From JBMNUM01 sp050946275 (GTDB taxonomy: Bacteria; Actinomycetota; Coriobacteriia; Coriobacteriales; CADBOM01), in the NCBI GenBank assembly GCA_050946275.1, contig JBMNUM010000008.1, positions 20,601-84,600 on the forward strand: DNA of 64,000 bases, read 5' to 3'. A program made the translations under genes and the position numbers. Shown here piece by piece: positions 1-8,525 of the stretch. The notes beneath the pieces were generated by a model. It was not told the DNA's origin. It searched no databases and worked only from the letters and a program-made list of their open reading frames with translations. Each line of letters begins with the position of its first letter. Position 1 is the first letter of the stretch.

Positions 1-507
1 GGCGGCGCCAATGGCTACAAGAGCATGTTCGGCCAGGGCGCGTACTATCTCTCGGCTCTCATGACGGAGCGGCCGCAAAAGGCCAAGATCACGCTCACCA
101 TCGACGGGGAGAGATACACGACCTCCGGCATCGCCGTGATACTCGTGAACTTCGCGAAGATCTCGCCCGACCTCGCGGTCACGCATGTCAACGACGCGCA
201 GGATGGCTTGCTCGAGGCCGTCGTCCTCAAGGCCGACAGGCGGCTGCAGCTCGCCCCCGCGCTCTTCGCCGCATTCCTCGACAGGCGCGGGCAGCACCCG
301 TCGCGCACCGATGCGATGGAGATCTACGCCGGGCACGAGATAGAAATCGAGGCGAGCCCCGCGTTGCCCATCCAGTTCGACGGCGAGATCGCCCATGCGA
401 TGACGCCGATGCGCGCACGCAGCCTCCCGAAGGCGCTGACCGCCATCATCGACGAGGAGGAAATCGCCCGTCTTCAGATGCTCAAGGAGCTGGACGGCGA
501 GGAATAG
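1..507 (+). CDS. Diacylglycerol kinase-family lipid kinase, C-terminal part (5' end outside window)
   Basis: The reading frame is open from base 1 and ends at a TAG at 505-507, so the start lies upstream of the window. The visible 168 residues contain the beta-rich C-terminal domain of the DagK/YegS/BmrU lipid kinases, with the FDGE motif near the end (QFDGEIAHAM) and the preceding VILVNFAKISPDL segment. These enzymes use ATP to phosphorylate diacylglycerol or related lipids at the membrane. The catalytic GGDGT motif is in the missing part, so activity cannot be judged. The stop codon lies inside the left arm of the palindrome that follows. Confidence 0.85.
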   Translation, partial: GGANGYKSMFGQGAYYLSALMTERPQKAKITLTIDGERYTTSGIAVILVNFAKISPDLAVTHVNDAQDGLLEAVVLKADRRLQLAPALFAAFLDRRGQHPSRTDAMEIYAGHEIEIEASPALPIQFDGEIAHAMTPMRARSLPKALTAIIDEEEIARLQMLKELDGEE

Positions 508-678
508 ACTCCGGCCGGATGCCCCTCCCGAGGAATTGCGGAGCAGTGATTTCGCGCAGGTGATGCGTTTAACGAGGACTAAAGAACGCCGAAGGCGTTC
601 CCTCCGCAGCTGCATCACCGGAGCGAAATCACGTTTTGCGAAACCTTCCTCGGGAGGGGCATCCGGCTGGAGCCTATT
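503..678. repeat. Large palindromic (cruciform-forming) intergenic element
   Basis: Outer arms at 503-535 and 646-678 are 33 bp each with two mismatches; the shared core reads GCCGGATGCCCCTCCCGAGG. Nested inside are GTGATTTCGC (546-555) with GCGAAATCAC (623-632), GGTGATGC with GCATCACC, and a central GAACGCC/GGCGTTC hairpin (584-600). The whole 176-bp stretch can fold as one branched stem. It fills the space between the convergent lipid kinase and ybaK genes and includes the kinase stop codon. It may terminate both genes, but its size and nesting exceed a simple terminator. A similarly organised element lies at 42541-42716. Confidence 0.85.
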
Positions 679-682
679 CTTG

Positions 683-1165
683 CTACCAGACGGTGAGATC
701 GGCTTGCTTGAGGTCAATCATGGTGGCGAGGTCCGTCGGCGACACCTCCACCTGCGCTCCGATGCGCCCAGCCGAGAAGTAGATGGTGTCGAAGAGCTCG
801 GCCGTCTCGTCGATGACGGTGGCGAATTGCTTCTTCATGCCGATGGGAGAGCATCCGCCGTGCACGTAGCCGGTTAGGGGGAGCAACTCCTTCGACTTGA
901 TCATCGCCACCGACTTCTCGCCCACCGCATGCGCCGCCTTCTTGAGATCGAGCGACTCGGCGACGGGAATCATGAACACGTAGTGATCGCCTGATTTCGC
1001 CACGGTAACGAGCGTCTTGAACACGCGCTCGGGCTCGATGCCCAAAATCTCAGCGACCTCGACACCCGAAGGTGCCCCATCTGTCTCGAACGTGCGCCAC
1101 TCATAGTCGACGCCATGGGCATCGAGCAGCCGCATTACGTTCGTCTTCTCCTCCTGACCGCCCAT
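683..1165 (-). CDS. ybaK: YbaK/EbsC-family Cys-tRNA(Pro)/aminoacyl-tRNA deacylase
   Basis: A 160-residue protein of the YbaK family, which hydrolyses mischarged Cys-tRNA(Pro) in the cytoplasm and so protects proline codons. Family signatures seen are FKTLVT, the VAIVP-like VFMIPVAES region, the YVHGGCSPIG loop with its conserved Gly-Cys-Ser-Pro, and a C-terminal DLA segment. Length is typical. I chose the ATG at 1165 because family members usually begin with a KTN(A/V)MR(L/I)L segment shortly after the start; it follows the upstream TAG by one base, suggesting translational coupling. An internal ATG at 1135 has its own upstream purine-rich AGGAGGAG and is the alternative. Confidence 0.85.
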   Translation of the reverse strand: MGGQEEKTNVMRLLDAHGVDYEWRTFETDGAPSGVEVAEILGIEPERVFKTLVTVAKSGDHYVFMIPVAESLDLKKAAHAVGEKSVAMIKSKELLPLTGYVHGGCSPIGMKKQFATVIDETAELFDTIYFSAGRIGAQVEVSPTDLATMIDLKQADLTVW

Positions 1166-1166
1166 G

Positions 1167-3317
1167 CTAGAACGCCGACCCCTCCCGGTTGAAGATGCTG
1201 CGATGGCCGTTGAAGGGCGACCACGGCGCGTTCTCGAAGCTGGGGGCGTTGTCGAAGCCGGCTTCCGGCTCGATGGTCGACTGCCCATCCGGGCCGTTCG
1301 TCGCGCCGCCGTCCGAGCCATCCTCCAGGCCGCCGTCCGTGGCCTCGCCCTCGATGGCGCCGTCGGACCCGTACTGGCTGTCATCCGACGCGTCGCCGCC
1401 AGTGGAGTCGGCCGCGTCCTGGGCCTGCTGCCCGGCGGCATCGTCCTGCTGGGCGTCGGCGGCGGGCTCGACCGGCTCCGCCTCATCGCCCTTCGTAAGC
1501 GTCACGTTCTTGAACTCCATGGTGGGCGCATCGGTGAACCCGAGCGTCGAAAGGGCGCTGTCGAGATAGACCGTTCCCGAGATGGTGAGCGACTCGCCGT
1601 CGCCGAACGAGCCGGTGAACGCCATCGTCCCCGGAGCATCCCCGACAGCGGCCTCCACCGTTCCATCGCGGTGCACGGTTCCAGAGAAGCTTCCCTCCAT
1701 CTCGCGCGACCCGAAGAGCCCAGAACCTTCCTTCTCCCAGGTGAACGTGCCCTTGAACGAGCCCGTCTCGTTGTCGACGCTGCGGATCGTGAACGACTTG
1801 AGCCGCGAGTCATCCATTCCGTATGAGCCGACGATATGCTGGAAGCTCGAGGTGAGGTTGCTCGTGTCGGCGACGGTGCGCTTCCACGCATCGTTAGAGA
1901 ACTCGTAGGCGAGCTTGATCTCGCCGGATTCGGTGAACCACCAGCGATTGCCCGATGCCTCGGCGCGCTTCTGCTCCAGCGAGCAGGTCTGCGACGCCTG
2001 GTCGAACGTCGGGTTCGCATCATAGATACCGTATTCGGCATCCTGCGAGATGCCCCGAACCGCCCGCACATCATGCGATGCGACCTCGAGCGTGTAATCC
2101 TCGGCGTTATCCGTGTCGGGATACACGAGGATGACATGATCCGACTCCGAGAAGAAGCGGTTCTCGAGCAGCGCCGTCGCCTCGATCTTGAGGCCATCCT
2201 CATCGGCGGTCCGCTCATCGATGTTCAGGTTCTTCAGGTCGTAGGACTCCTCGGCGACGTACATATCGGAGGCGCGACCGGCCATGAACTCGGTGTCGTG
2301 CAGCAGCGTCTGGCGCACCTCGTCGTCGGAGACGGCGTGCGCCGGCCAGACAACTACGAACATGTAGACGCCCGCGGCGATTACCGCCGCAACGATCACG
2401 ATCACGAGCGCGATGATGCCCTTGCGGCGCCTGCGCCCGAACGACTCGCCCTCGCCGTCGCGCGCGCCGTGGAGCTCCTTGCCCGCAGAGCGCTTCCGGT
2501 TGTCCTCCATACCCTCGATGGGGAACTCCATGCCGCCCGTGTCGTAGAGCGAGCCGAGCGCGTCGAGCGCACCGGAGCTCGCGAGCGGGTCGATGTCCAT
2601 CCTCATGTTCTTGTCGGGATCCGAGCCGGCGCCATCGTGCGCGGGTTTCGCGGCCGTGGGGAACTCCGAGCCGAGGAGTTCGGTCGCGTCCTCTGCCGCA
2701 ACCGCGGGCTCGACGGCCGGAGCTGGCTCGGCCGGAGGCTCATCGGGGGTCACGGCGTCGGCGGCGGGCGGCTCGGCGGGAACCGGAGCGTCGACCGGCT
2801 CGGTTGCCGGCGAACCGCTGCCTATGGCGTCGAGCGCGGCATCGACCGTTTCGGCGAGCGCCGCTGGCTCCGCGACCTCCCCGACTTCCGCGCTCTCGAC
2901 GGCGTGGATGACCTCGTCGGGCGTCAGGTCGATGATTCCCTGCTTGGAGGGCATGACGTGCGCCGGCTCCGCCAGGGCGGCCTCCCGTGCCGCGCCCCTC
3001 ACCGCAGTGGGGTCGTTCGAGCCGAGGCGGCCCGTCTCATCCGGGTCGTCGAAGATGTACTCGCCGCCGAAGACGAGCACCTCGGTGCCCTCCGCGGGAG
3101 CATCGCCGGCGGGCACCCTCACCATCGTGGGATCCTCGGAGCCGATCATCTGCGTGCTGTCGGGGCCCGCATCGTTGCCGGAAGCGCCCACATGGCCTTT
3201 CGGCGGCGCGCCGTGGAACTCGACCCACATCTCGTCATCGGGGATGACGGGCTTGCCGCACGAAGGGCAGACGGACTCCTCGTCCAGCAGCTGCATTCCG
3301 CAATCGGGACAAAGCAT
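1167..3317 (-). CDS. Zinc-ribbon, single-pass membrane protein with extracytoplasmic domain
   Basis: A 716-residue protein of unknown function. Residues 3-20 form a double-CxxC zinc ribbon (CPDCG and CPSCG). Residues 30-295 are acidic, Ala/Pro-rich and probably disordered, with three related short motifs, GSEDPTMV, GSNDPTAV and GSEFPTAA. A basic RRRRKG stretch precedes one membrane helix at about 300-324, so the N-terminus should be cytoplasmic. The following roughly 300 residues form an outside domain rich in beta-type patterns, ending in an acidic, Gly/Gln-rich tail. The start at 3317 has a GAGAGGAGGG site. The downstream ybaK start is one base after its stop. Similar zinc-ribbon proteins are common in Coriobacteriia but uncharacterised. 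Confidence 0.75.
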   Translation of the reverse strand: MLCPDCGMQLLDEESVCPSCGKPVIPDDEMWVEFHGAPPKGHVGASGNDAGPDSTQMIGSEDPTMVRVPAGDAPAEGTEVLVFGGEYIFDDPDETGRLGSNDPTAVRGAAREAALAEPAHVMPSKQGIIDLTPDEVIHAVESAEVGEVAEPAALAETVDAALDAIGSGSPATEPVDAPVPAEPPAADAVTPDEPPAEPAPAVEPAVAAEDATELLGSEFPTAAKPAHDGAGSDPDKNMRMDIDPLASSGALDALGSLYDTGGMEFPIEGMEDNRKRSAGKELHGARDGEGESFGRRRRKGIIALVIVIVAAVIAAGVYMFVVVWPAHAVSDDEVRQTLLHDTEFMAGRASDMYVAEESYDLKNLNIDERTADEDGLKIEATALLENRFFSESDHVILVYPDTDNAEDYTLEVASHDVRAVRGISQDAEYGIYDANPTFDQASQTCSLEQKRAEASGNRWWFTESGEIKLAYEFSNDAWKRTVADTSNLTSSFQHIVGSYGMDDSRLKSFTIRSVDNETGSFKGTFTWEKEGSGLFGSREMEGSFSGTVHRDGTVEAAVGDAPGTMAFTGSFGDGESLTISGTVYLDSALSTLGFTDAPTMEFKNVTLTKGDEAEPVEPAADAQQDDAAGQQAQDAADSTGGDASDDSQYGSDGAIEGEATDGGLEDGSDGGATNGPDGQSTIEPEAGFDNAPSFENAPWSPFNGHRSIFNREGSAF

Positions 3318-3575
3318 CGGCCCTCCTCTCGCCAACCCGCCTTGAACATCCGATGCGTAAATTGTACGGCATCGGGGAAGGAGCGGCAGGCACGGGAACG
3401 GCATGGTGCGCCAGACGCAAAAGGAGCCAATGCGTATAACAATGCGCATATCTGTACTACAACTAACCGGGGGACTCTGCCCCGTGGAATACGGAACACA
3501 AACGAGAGGAGTTAACACGACGGCCACTGGGAGGGCGAGCGCACCAGCAGAACCGGCGGGCGAGGGTGCGGGGCG

Positions 3576-5612
3576 CTACAGCAACGCAGACGCCATACTC
3601 TCCTCGAGACGCGATGCCTCGCGCACGAGACGCTTGAATATGCGAGCCGCCTCGGGGCAGGTGCGCCAGAGCAGCTCCGGATGCCATTGGACGCCGAGCA
3701 CGAACGTGGGACCCGTCGACTCGATGGCCTCGATGGTTCCATCGTGCGCGACCGCGGAAACCCGAAGCGAGTCTCCGAGCTCGTCGACGCACTGGTGATG
3801 CATCGAGTTGACCTCGAGCTCATCGGACTCGACGATGCCACGAAGAATGCTCTTCCCCTCCACCGACACCGAATGCGTGGCGCGGTTGAAAGGCCTCTCC
3901 TGCATGTGGACAATCTCGGACTCTGGGTTGGCAGTGCGTATGTGCTGGTGGAGTGTGCCACCGCAGGCAACGTTGATCATCTGCATGCCGCGGCAGATTC
4001 CCAGAAGCGGTTTGCCAGATTCGATGATTGCCGGAATGAGCGTCGACTCCATCTCGTCGCGCCCGTGGACGGGACGGTTGAGGTGCGCTTCTCGCTCCTT
4101 GCCGTAGACGGAGGGATAAATATCGTGCCCGCCAGGAACGACGAAGCCGTCGCTCGTCTCGATGATGCGCTTGTACAGGGCCGGATCTCCCGTGTGGGGG
4201 AGCACGAAGGGGAATCCTCCCGCGGCGATGACGGCGCTCATGTACCCTTCGGTGGTCGAGACGTCTCCGAATTCGAAGTCGTAGCGGGGAAGAATGCCTA
4301 TGCGGGGCACGAAGCCTCGCGACCCGGAGTCGGTGCCCGCAGGAGTGCAGTGCTCTGCCGCACGCTCCTCGCTCGCCTTCCAAACCCCCGCGAGTGTGAA
4401 ACGGTGGCCAACCATCGTCTGCAAGGGCTCGAGGTAGTCGTTTTCCTCTCGCGTCGCCGAGCCAGAAGCGAGAAGCAGCAACTCATCGGCCCAGAAATGC
4501 GCTGGCCGGCCATACACCCTCCCCTGGTACCCGTCGGCAAAGAGGGATTTCTTCGCGGAGTCGACATCGGGGTGGCCGATGCCCTCGAGCAGCTCCTCGA
4601 GCACGCGAAGATTCCGCTCGTCGTAGAAGAGATTCTTGATGAGAGCCGTGTAGGCAATTGAGTATTCGAACGGCATTGCGTCTGCCGGGCGAATCTCGAC
4701 GAAGCTCTTCAGGCGCACATCTGGCCACACCATGGAAAGAGCATGCTCGATGTCGCGTTTGGTCATGCGGCGATTCGCGTAAAGATCGTCAAACGTGGAA
4801 TCGCCAGCGGAAATCCAGCCGTCATCGCCTGGTATGAGAATCGCCTGACGTGAAAGGACGTAGTCTGCGTAGTCGGCAAATGTGAAGTCGGGGCGCATGA
4901 TGCCCGGCACGGTTCCCACGCGGTCGGGATGCATGTGCGACCAGATGTACGTTCGAACGAGCTGATGCTTGCGCGGCTCGCCCTCGAACACCGGAGCGTT
5001 GTCTGTGATGAGCGCGAGGATCGGCGCGATAGCCGAGGAGATGCGGAGCTTGCGCATGGCATCGCGCTCGTTCGCAAAGTCGATCGATACCTGCAGCGAA
5101 GCGCTGCCCCGCATCATGCACTGCCCGTATGGCGACTGTTTGCCGAGAAACTCGTTCATGCGCTCGTAGCGGAACTTGGGTATTATTTCGAGATCATCAG
5201 ATTTATCAACGGGGTTGTAGCCGGTCAGGGGCGCATAGAGACCGAACTCCTCGAGCACGGCCTCGAGCCTGCGGCGAAAAACGAGATAAGTGAGCTCGAT
5301 CTCGGGAATGGTATCGTAGGGCCCGGCCGAAATCTCGAGCTGGGCAGCGGGTTCGAGGGTAATTACCTCGCCTGGGCGCGAGAGCCCGATGAGGTTGCCG
5401 TCGTCGAGGATCTGCTCGTCGTAGTGCTCCGACAAGCGCATGAGGACATCGCAGACTCCGCCGGGCTCGTCATATGTGGCCGTCTTTCCCGTGTGCTTGT
5501 GCACGAGACTGTGCTCGAGCTCGAAACCAAGGCGCCGCGTTTGCTTGGACCCAGCCTCGAAGAACTCAACCATCGAGCGTCGGTTCGCCTCATGATAATC
5601 GGTGATGCCCAT
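3576..5612 (-). CDS. Glutamate-cysteine ligase fused to a class I glutamine amidotransferase (peptidase C26)
   Basis: A 678-residue two-domain protein. Residues 1 to about 410 resemble the GCS2/plant-type glutamate-cysteine ligase family, with LGFELEH at 27-33 and FVEIRPADAMP around 304, the ATP/Glu-binding pattern of carboxylate-amine ligases. Residues about 437-670 are a gamma-glutamyl hydrolase-like class I amidotransferase: nucleophile Cys540 in LLGICRGMQM, with His644 and Glu646 in VQWHPEL. One half makes a gamma-glutamyl bond and the other family can break gamma-glutamyl amides, so the fusion is odd. The start at 5612 is preceded by AGGGGA. It may act in gamma-glutamylcysteine or gamma-glutamyl amide metabolism; the substrate is unknown. 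Confidence 0.8.
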   Translation of the reverse strand: MGITDYHEANRRSMVEFFEAGSKQTRRLGFELEHSLVHKHTGKTATYDEPGGVCDVLMRLSEHYDEQILDDGNLIGLSRPGEVITLEPAAQLEISAGPYDTIPEIELTYLVFRRRLEAVLEEFGLYAPLTGYNPVDKSDDLEIIPKFRYERMNEFLGKQSPYGQCMMRGSASLQVSIDFANERDAMRKLRISSAIAPILALITDNAPVFEGEPRKHQLVRTYIWSHMHPDRVGTVPGIMRPDFTFADYADYVLSRQAILIPGDDGWISAGDSTFDDLYANRRMTKRDIEHALSMVWPDVRLKSFVEIRPADAMPFEYSIAYTALIKNLFYDERNLRVLEELLEGIGHPDVDSAKKSLFADGYQGRVYGRPAHFWADELLLLASGSATREENDYLEPLQTMVGHRFTLAGVWKASEERAAEHCTPAGTDSGSRGFVPRIGILPRYDFEFGDVSTTEGYMSAVIAAGGFPFVLPHTGDPALYKRIIETSDGFVVPGGHDIYPSVYGKEREAHLNRPVHGRDEMESTLIPAIIESGKPLLGICRGMQMINVACGGTLHQHIRTANPESEIVHMQERPFNRATHSVSVEGKSILRGIVESDELEVNSMHHQCVDELGDSLRVSAVAHDGTIEAIESTGPTFVLGVQWHPELLWRTCPEAARIFKRLVREASRLEESMASALL

Positions 5613-5787
5613 CGTGTCCCCTGTTTCGCAATCCCAAACCTCTTTAATTGTTTTCCTATTGAATTGGTAGGTTAATTGACGAGACGCTTTCTTTCCATGG
5701 TGCGGATGTAAATGGCTGGAATCATCATGCGGGAGGTTGGTCCACGGCGAGGCGGATGGGTCACGCGGGAAGGATAGGAGCATGCAA

Positions 5788-5820
5788 AGCGGGCCGGAAG
5801 CTCTTGCCTCCGGCCCGCGT
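5788..5820 (-). terminator. Intrinsic terminator after tRNA-Val
   Basis: On the minus strand a GCGGGCCGGA stem pairs with TCCGGCCCGC, followed by a short T run. It lies just beyond the tRNA-Val 3' end. Confidence 0.75.
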
Positions 5821-5826
5821 TCTTCA

Positions 5827-5902
5827 TGGTGGGCGTTACAAGATTTGAACTTGTGACCTCTTCCGTGTCAGGGAAGCGCTCATCCCCCTGAGCTAAACGC
5901 CC
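5827..5902 (-). tRNA. tRNA-Val(GAC), CCA encoded
   Basis: The minus strand gives a full cloverleaf: acceptor GGGCGTT pairing with AACGCCC, D-arm GCTC..GAGC, anticodon stem CTTCC/GGAAG with loop CTGACAC, hence anticodon GAC (Val, GUC/GUU codons), and T-loop TTCAAAT. The 3' CCA is encoded at 5827-5829. A good sigma70-type promoter lies upstream. Confidence 0.95.
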
Positions 5903-5932
5903 TTGTTGCAACAACTCGCGTCGCGAACCGTT

Positions 5933-5960
5933 AGTTTAGCAGACTCGGCACCCTTGTCAA
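5933..5960 (-). promoter_or_regulatory. Promoter of tRNA-Val
   Basis: On the minus strand TTGACA (5955-5960) and TAAACT (5933-5938) are separated by 16 bp, about 30 bp before the tRNA 5' end. Confidence 0.75.
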
Positions 5961-6196
5961 AAGAGCAGGCACGTGTGGACGATGAACGGCGCGTGGAGGT
6001 CCGATAGCGCATTCGGAAGCGCACGGCGATGTTGTCCGGGGGAGGTTCTCCGGCCATACTGCCGGGTCTCGGGAACAGGCGCCGCGCCTTCCGGCGGAAC
6101 CCCGGATTCCCGGCGAGTCGCCCTGGAACATGGGCCGACCCGGTGCAATGAGCCGGGATGATTTCGTGACAATTTTCGCCGTGAACGGTTTTACAC
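5961..6196. other. Intergenic region between tRNA-Val and tRNA-Gly, no gene seen
   Basis: No reading frame here has a recognisable product or a good ribosome-binding site. The stretch is GC-rich with several short self-complementary segments, for example around GGCGCCGCGCCTTCCGGCGG at 6081-6100, but nothing I can assign. It separates divergently transcribed tRNA genes. Confidence 0.5.
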
Positions 6197-6224
6197 TTGC
6201 GCTCTCGAATTTGCTTGCTAAAAT
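6197..6224 (+). promoter_or_regulatory. Promoter of the tRNA-Gly/tRNA-Cys pair
   Basis: TTGCGC (6197-6202) and TAAAAT (6219-6224) are spaced by 16 bp, ending 10 bp before the tRNA-Gly 5' end. Confidence 0.6.
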
Positions 6225-6234
6225 AGGTTCCTGC

Positions 6235-6310
6235 GCGGACATGGCTCAGTTGGTAGAGCATCACCTTGCCAAGGTGAGGGTCGCGGGTTCGAGTCCCGTT
6301 GTCCGCTCCA
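6235..6310 (+). tRNA. tRNA-Gly(GCC), CCA encoded
   Basis: Cloverleaf with acceptor GCGGACA/TGTCCGC, anticodon stem TCACC/GGTGA and loop TTGCCAA, giving anticodon GCC. T-loop TTCGAGT and an encoded CCA at 6308-6310. Followed by a terminator and then tRNA-Cys. Confidence 0.95.
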
Positions 6311-6317
6311 TTGCAAA

Positions 6318-6344
6318 ACGAGCGCCCCTTCTTGGGGCGCTTTT
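6318..6344 (+). terminator. Terminator-like hairpin between tRNA-Gly and tRNA-Cys
   Basis: AGCGCCCC pairs with GGGGCGCT across a TTCTT loop and is followed by TTT. It may partly terminate or serve as a processing signal, since tRNA-Cys follows within 10 bp. Confidence 0.65.
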
Positions 6345-6349
6345 GGAAT

Positions 6350-6423
6350 GGCGACGTGGCCAAGTGGTAAGGCAGAGGCCTGCAAAGCCTTCATCACCGG
6401 TTCGAATCCGGTCGTCGCCTCCA
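6350..6423 (+). tRNA. tRNA-Cys(GCA), CCA encoded
   Basis: Acceptor GGCGACG/CGTCGCC, short D-arm, anticodon loop CTGCAAA with anticodon GCA, T-loop TTCGAAT and encoded CCA at 6421-6423. Probably co-transcribed with tRNA-Gly. Confidence 0.95.
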
Positions 6424-6433
6424 TCGAACGCAG

Positions 6434-6463
6434 AAGCGCCCGGGTTTCCCCGGGCGCTTTTTT
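6434..6463 (+). terminator. Intrinsic terminator after tRNA-Cys
   Basis: AAGCGCCCGGG pairs with CCCGGGCGCTT and is followed by a T run. Confidence 0.8.
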
Positions 6464-6488
6464 GTCACTCGCATCATCCAGCTGCCAA

Positions 6489-6523
6489 CTGTCACGTTTG
6501 TCACCGGACGACTTTCGTGACAG
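6489..6523. terminator. Inverted repeat at the end of the transketolase operon
   Basis: CTGTCACG (6489-6496) pairs exactly with CGTGACAG (6516-6523), four bases beyond the transketolase stop on the minus strand. It lacks a long T tract, so a terminator role is an inference; it resembles the other TGACA-containing hairpins in the window. Confidence 0.4.
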
Positions 6524-6526
6524 GCG

Positions 6527-7492
6527 CTATCCCATCAGCTCGAGCACCTTCGCCACGATGCCGTCCTTGTCCATCTTGTAGTAATGGTAGACCGCGTCGG
6601 GGGCGCCAAGCACCGCGAACTCATCGGGCAGGCCGATGCGCGCGAACTTGGGATGATACCCGCTCTCGAGCAGGAACTCGGCCACGGCGCTGCCGAGGCC
6701 GCCGTTGATGGACGCCTCCTCCACCGTGATGATGCACGAGGTCTCCTGCGCGCATTTGGCGATCATGTCGGTGTCGAGCGGCTTGACCGTGTGCATGTCG
6801 ATCACGCGCGCGCTGATGCCCTTCTCCGCCAGCTCCTTGGAGGCCAGCATCGCGTCGTACACCGGCGATCTCGTGGCGATGATCGTCACGTCGTTACCGG
6901 GAACCGTCTCGATCGCCTTGCCGAACTCCAGCTCGTAATCGTTGTTGGCGTAGACGTTGGGCGAGCCGCCCCTGTTGATGCGGATGATCATCGGACCCTC
7001 GAAGTCGAGCGATTGCCGGATCATCTTGACGCACTGCCCGGCATCGGCGGGAACCACGATCGTGAGATTGGGAATCGCGCGATACAGGGCGAGGTCGGCG
7101 ATGGTGTTATGCGTGGGGCCTCCGCCCGAGGTGACGCCGGCATGCGTTCCGATGAGGCGCACGTTCACATCGTTGTAGGCGATGTCCGTGTGAATCTGGT
7201 CGGCTGCACGCAGCGGCAGGAACGGACCGAAGACCTGCGAGTACACGACGTTGCCCGCAAGCGCGAGCCCGCACGAGACGCCCACCTGGTTGGGCTCGGC
7301 GATGCCGAGGTTGAAGCAGCGCTCGGGATACTTCGCGCACATCTTGCCGGCAGCGGTCGACGCCGCAACGTTGTCGGTGTACGTGAAGACGAAGTCGAGG
7401 CCCTCGTCAGCCATCCGCAGGAGCTCCTCGCCATAGGCCTCACGGGCGCTAGAGAGCAGCTGATCGAAGTTCATGGTGGTTTCGACTGCCAT
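6527..7492 (-). CDS. Transketolase, C-terminal subunit (pyrimidine-binding and C-terminal domains)
   Basis: A 321-residue protein matching the second half of transketolase: TPP pyrimidine-binding region (GIAEPNQVGVSCGLALAG, where the conserved Glu activates the cofactor) and the transketolase C domain (SINGGLGSAVAEFL). With the upstream N-terminal subunit it transfers two-carbon ketol units in the non-oxidative pentose phosphate pathway. Its ATG shares a base with the TAA of the upstream gene, indicating translational coupling and a fixed subunit ratio. Split transketolases of this type are known in many anaerobes and archaea. Confidence 0.92.
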   Translation of the reverse strand: MAVETTMNFDQLLSSAREAYGEELLRMADEGLDFVFTYTDNVAASTAAGKMCAKYPERCFNLGIAEPNQVGVSCGLALAGNVVYSQVFGPFLPLRAADQIHTDIAYNDVNVRLIGTHAGVTSGGGPTHNTIADLALYRAIPNLTIVVPADAGQCVKMIRQSLDFEGPMIIRINRGGSPNVYANNDYELEFGKAIETVPGNDVTIIATRSPVYDAMLASKELAEKGISARVIDMHTVKPLDTDMIAKCAQETSCIITVEEASINGGLGSAVAEFLLESGYHPKFARIGLPDEFAVLGAPDAVYHYYKMDKDGIVAKVLELMG

Positions 7493-8379
7493 TATCGCTC
7501 ACCCCTCTCCTCGGCAATCTGGGCGCGCTTCCGGTCGAGCGACGCGAGCGCTTCCTCCAGCTGTTCGATGGCCAGTGCGCCACCGTGCCATTTGTTGTTG
7601 TTCTCCATGAAGTCCACGCCGAAACCCTTGGTCGTGTGCATGATGATTGCAGTGGGGGCGCGACGGACGGTGTAGTCCGGTTCGGGGAGCTTCTCGAGCG
7701 TGCGGCACACCGACTCCATGTCGTTGCCGTCGCATTCCAGCACGTCGAACCCGAAAGCTCTGAGCTTTTCATCGAGCGGATCGATGTTCATCACGTCTTT
7801 GGTGAAACCGGTCATGCTGAGCTCGTTCTTGTCGATTATCAGCGTGAGGTTGCCCAGCTGGTAGTGGGCGGCCGCCATCATCGCCTCCCAGTTGGTGCCC
7901 TCATCGAGCTCGCCATCGCCCGTCAGGACGAAGATGCGGTAGTTCTTCTCCTTCTTGCGGGCTCCCAGCGCATAACCGACCGAGATGGGGAGGCCGTGAC
8001 CAAGAGAACCGGCCGAGACCTCGATGAAGGGCACGTACTTGCGGTTGGAATTCTGTCCGAACTGCGATTTGTCCAGGCACTCGAAGTGGTCGACGATGTA
8101 GTCGACGGTGTATGCCCCCTTATCCGCGCAGATCATGTACAGCACCTCGCTGCAATGGCCCTTGGAGAGAATGAAGCGGTCGCGATCCTCCCATTTGGGA
8201 TTGGAGAAGTCGTAGTTCAGATAGCGGTAGTAGAGCGCTGTCGCCATATCTATGATCGACATCTCACCACCAAGATGACTCATGTTGATGCGGGTCGAGA
8301 ACTTCAGGAGGTCGGCGCGAATCTTGAACGCCTTGTCTATAAGCTCGTTGATTCCCGCGGCATCAATGGGTTGTTTCAT
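7492..8379 (-). CDS. Transketolase, N-terminal subunit (TPP diphosphate-binding)
   Basis: A 295-residue protein with the TPP-binding motif GDGELDEGTNWEAMM followed by a conserved Asn, and the substrate-channel histidines in HLGGEMS and KGHCSEVLY typical of transketolase. Two ATG codons lie in tandem at 8377-8382; I chose the second because AGGGGAG is then five bases away. Together with the downstream subunit it forms one transketolase. The 300-bp upstream region carries a triplicated palindromic motif that could regulate the operon, and a TACAAT -10-like sequence at 8433-8438. Confidence 0.92.
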   Translation of the reverse strand: MKQPIDAAGINELIDKAFKIRADLLKFSTRINMSHLGGEMSIIDMATALYYRYLNYDFSNPKWEDRDRFILSKGHCSEVLYMICADKGAYTVDYIVDHFECLDKSQFGQNSNRKYVPFIEVSAGSLGHGLPISVGYALGARKKEKNYRIFVLTGDGELDEGTNWEAMMAAAHYQLGNLTLIIDKNELSMTGFTKDVMNIDPLDEKLRAFGFDVLECDGNDMESVCRTLEKLPEPDYTVRRAPTAIIMHTTKGFGVDFMENNNKWHGGALAIEQLEEALASLDRKRAQIAEERGER

Positions 8380-8525
8380 CATGCTCCCCTGTCGCCGTGA
8401 ACGGATATAACGGGTCAAAACCCGCAAAACCCATTGTAGAACAGGGAAACAGGGAATGGACGCTCAAGGGTTTTTCCAAGTGAAACGATGCAATCGCGGC
8501 GTCGTTCCTTGCAGACCGCTCGTCA

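Noticed and set aside
1836..3515. Long plus-strand open frame (559 codons) opposite the zinc-ribbon gene
   Set aside because: It is the complement of a convincing gene with a good start, contains no known domain and is rich in Arg/Leu/Gly as expected of a shadow frame in high-GC DNA.
5893..6424. Open frames over tRNA-Val, tRNA-Gly and tRNA-Cys
   Set aside because: They translate tRNA sequence and carry phrases such as NGTRTRDPHLGKVMLYQLSHV, typical artefacts.
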